Assembly: GCA_021791055.1 (NCBI GenBank)
Contig: JAJYXI010000072.1
Location: 1-59,453, forward strand
Length of the DNA: 59,453 nt
Reading direction: 5' to 3'
Source of the DNA: Nitrospirota bacterium
GTDB taxonomy: Bacteria; Nitrospirota; Thermodesulfovibrionia; Thermodesulfovibrionales; Dissulfurispiraceae
The position numbers and the translations under genes were made by a program. The notes beneath the pieces are model-generated. The model was not told the origin of the DNA. It did no database searches and was given only the letters and a program-made list of their open reading frames with translations. This document shows, one piece after another, positions 58,920 to 59,453 of this stretch. Position 1 is the first letter of the stretch; every line of letters begins with the position of its first letter.

Positions 58920-58930
58920 TTTTAAAATGA

Positions 58931-58946
58931 TTGAACACTTATTCAA
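58931..58946 (-). promoter_or_regulatory. SmtB/ArsR-type operator
   Basis: TTGAACACTTATTCAA is an imperfect dyad of the TGAA-n6-TTCA type bound by ArsR/SmtB repressors. It lies just upstream of the repressor start, close to TATTAT/TATAGT sequences that can serve as -10 on the minus strand. Confidence 0.65.
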
Positions 58947-59059
58947 CTATAATAAAATATGCCAGACAAAATATGAATCTGTCAAGAGAGTGCAAAGACG
59001 CCGTCGCAGAAATTCGTACTATGAGAATGCAATAAGTTATTTGTGGTATATTTAAGAAA

Positions 59060-59371
59060 ATGGAAATGTTGAAATCAGTTCTTCTGTTCATACTTGCAGG
59101 CATTTGCGAGATAGGTGGTGGTTATCTTGTCTGGCTGTGGCTCAGAGAGGGTAAAAACCACTGGGTTGGGCTTTTTGGAGCTATCATACTTGTACTCTAC
59201 GGAATAATTCCCCCCCTCCAACAAGCACACTTTGGAAGGGTTTATGCAGCCTATGGTGGTGTTTTTGTTGTCATGTCTATTCTTTGGGGATGGAAGATAG
59301 ATGGTATAGACCCTGACAGATACGACAAAGGCTGTTCAATAACAGCGAATAGTTTTTTGACAAGGAGTTAA
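59060..59371 (+). CDS. YnfA/UPF0060 membrane protein with replaced C-terminus
   Basis: 103 residues. The first 85 match UPF0060: [64 protein letters not shown] (three membrane helices). In the family a fourth helix follows DRYD. Here it is replaced by [14 protein letters not shown], encoded over a hairpin GCTGTTcaatAACAGC with a T run (59331-59358). The fourth helix is therefore lost. Relatives act as small multidrug or metal-resistance-type transporters, but the function is unproven. It lies divergent from the metal-efflux operon. Confidence 0.8.
   Translation: MEMLKSVLLFILAGICEIGGGYLVWLWLREGKNHWVGLFGAIILVLYGIIPPLQQAHFGRVYAAYGGVFVVMSILWGWKIDGIDPDRYDKGCSITANSFLTRS
59331..59358 (+). terminator. 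Terminator-like hairpin at the end of the YnfA gene
   Basis: GCTGTT (59331-59336) and AACAGC (59341-59346) form a perfect 6-bp stem with a CAAT loop, followed by GAATAGTTTTTT. It is inside the last codons of the truncated YnfA gene. The 82 bases after the stop to the window end show no gene I can support. Confidence 0.5.
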
Positions 59372-59453
59372 TAGACTGAGCAGATCAGACAATAAGGCAA
59401 TGCAAACAGCAACTACAGCACGCCATCAGCTCAAACAATGCGGCTTGAAGTCC

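Noticed and set aside
59372-59453. Gene or RNA at the window end
   Set aside because: No open frame, repeat or RNA fold that I can support in the last 82 bases.

Overview
The window comes from a Gram-negative, probably anaerobic bacterium. It has LPS-core and LptD genes, a Pal/CpoB pair, a complete RnfCDGEAB complex, sigma-54-type signalling and an A/T-leaning codon usage. My best guess is an uncultured Nitrospirota (Thermodesulfovibrionia-like) or a relative of the former Deltaproteobacteria. This rests on gene content and protein style only, with no marker gene and no search.

Layout. 1-5680 is a defence/accessory island: a broken HicA-like toxin fragment, a two-gene XRE/ImmA-type module behind three GTTGACA repeats, a type II restriction-modification system with its own controller protein and C-boxes, a fragment of a second DNA methylase, a four-helix-bundle gene flanked by inverted octamer arrays, and an MNT/HEPN toxin-antitoxin pair. 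5718-11101 holds a small Cys protein and a tight six-gene signalling operon (sensor kinase, two ATP-binding proteins, DRTGG, PHP, receiver, NtrC-type activator). 11215-13754 holds pal, cpoB and moaA. 13756-28250 is a lipopolysaccharide block: a nucleotide-sugar dehydrogenase facing one long operon of four GT9 heptosyltransferase-like enzymes, one GT2, three GT4, a deacetylase, three methyltransferases and an O-antigen ligase. 28267-37870 holds queF, trpF (opposite strand) and the overlapping operon trpB-trpA-accD-folC-lptD-truB-purB. 37875-42758 holds a four-CBS histidine kinase, a PHP phosphoesterase, a TPR membrane protein and an MltD-like transglycosylase. 42812-48803 is rnfCDGEAB with an ArsR regulator upstream. 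48897-54709 holds pcm, a FitAB-like toxin-antitoxin pair, a flavoprotein, surE, trpS, a 170-bp MITE-like element and a site-2 protease. 54732-59371 holds ATP-dependent PEP carboxykinase, a Zn/Cd-type P-ATPase with its ArsR/SmtB sensor, and a truncated YnfA.

The most unusual signal is not a gene. Short tandem arrays with a 7-bp (sometimes 8- or 9-bp) unit recur through the window with unrelated unit sequences, often as inverted pairs able to fold into hairpins, and many lie in frame inside genes. In three separate envelope genes (cpoB, lptD, mltD-like) such an inverted pair encodes the signal peptide. The purine-rich arm gives the Lys/Arg-rich n-region and its pyrimidine-rich partner gives the Leu/Phe-rich hydrophobic core. 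The four-helix-bundle gene at 4201 sits between two inverted arrays of the same kind and is a candidate coding member of this repeat family. Other repeats include a GGGACAGTCCC hairpin, a PPCLPLVKGG-type coding palindrome and the MITE.

All identifications come from reading motifs in the sequence; no database was consulted.
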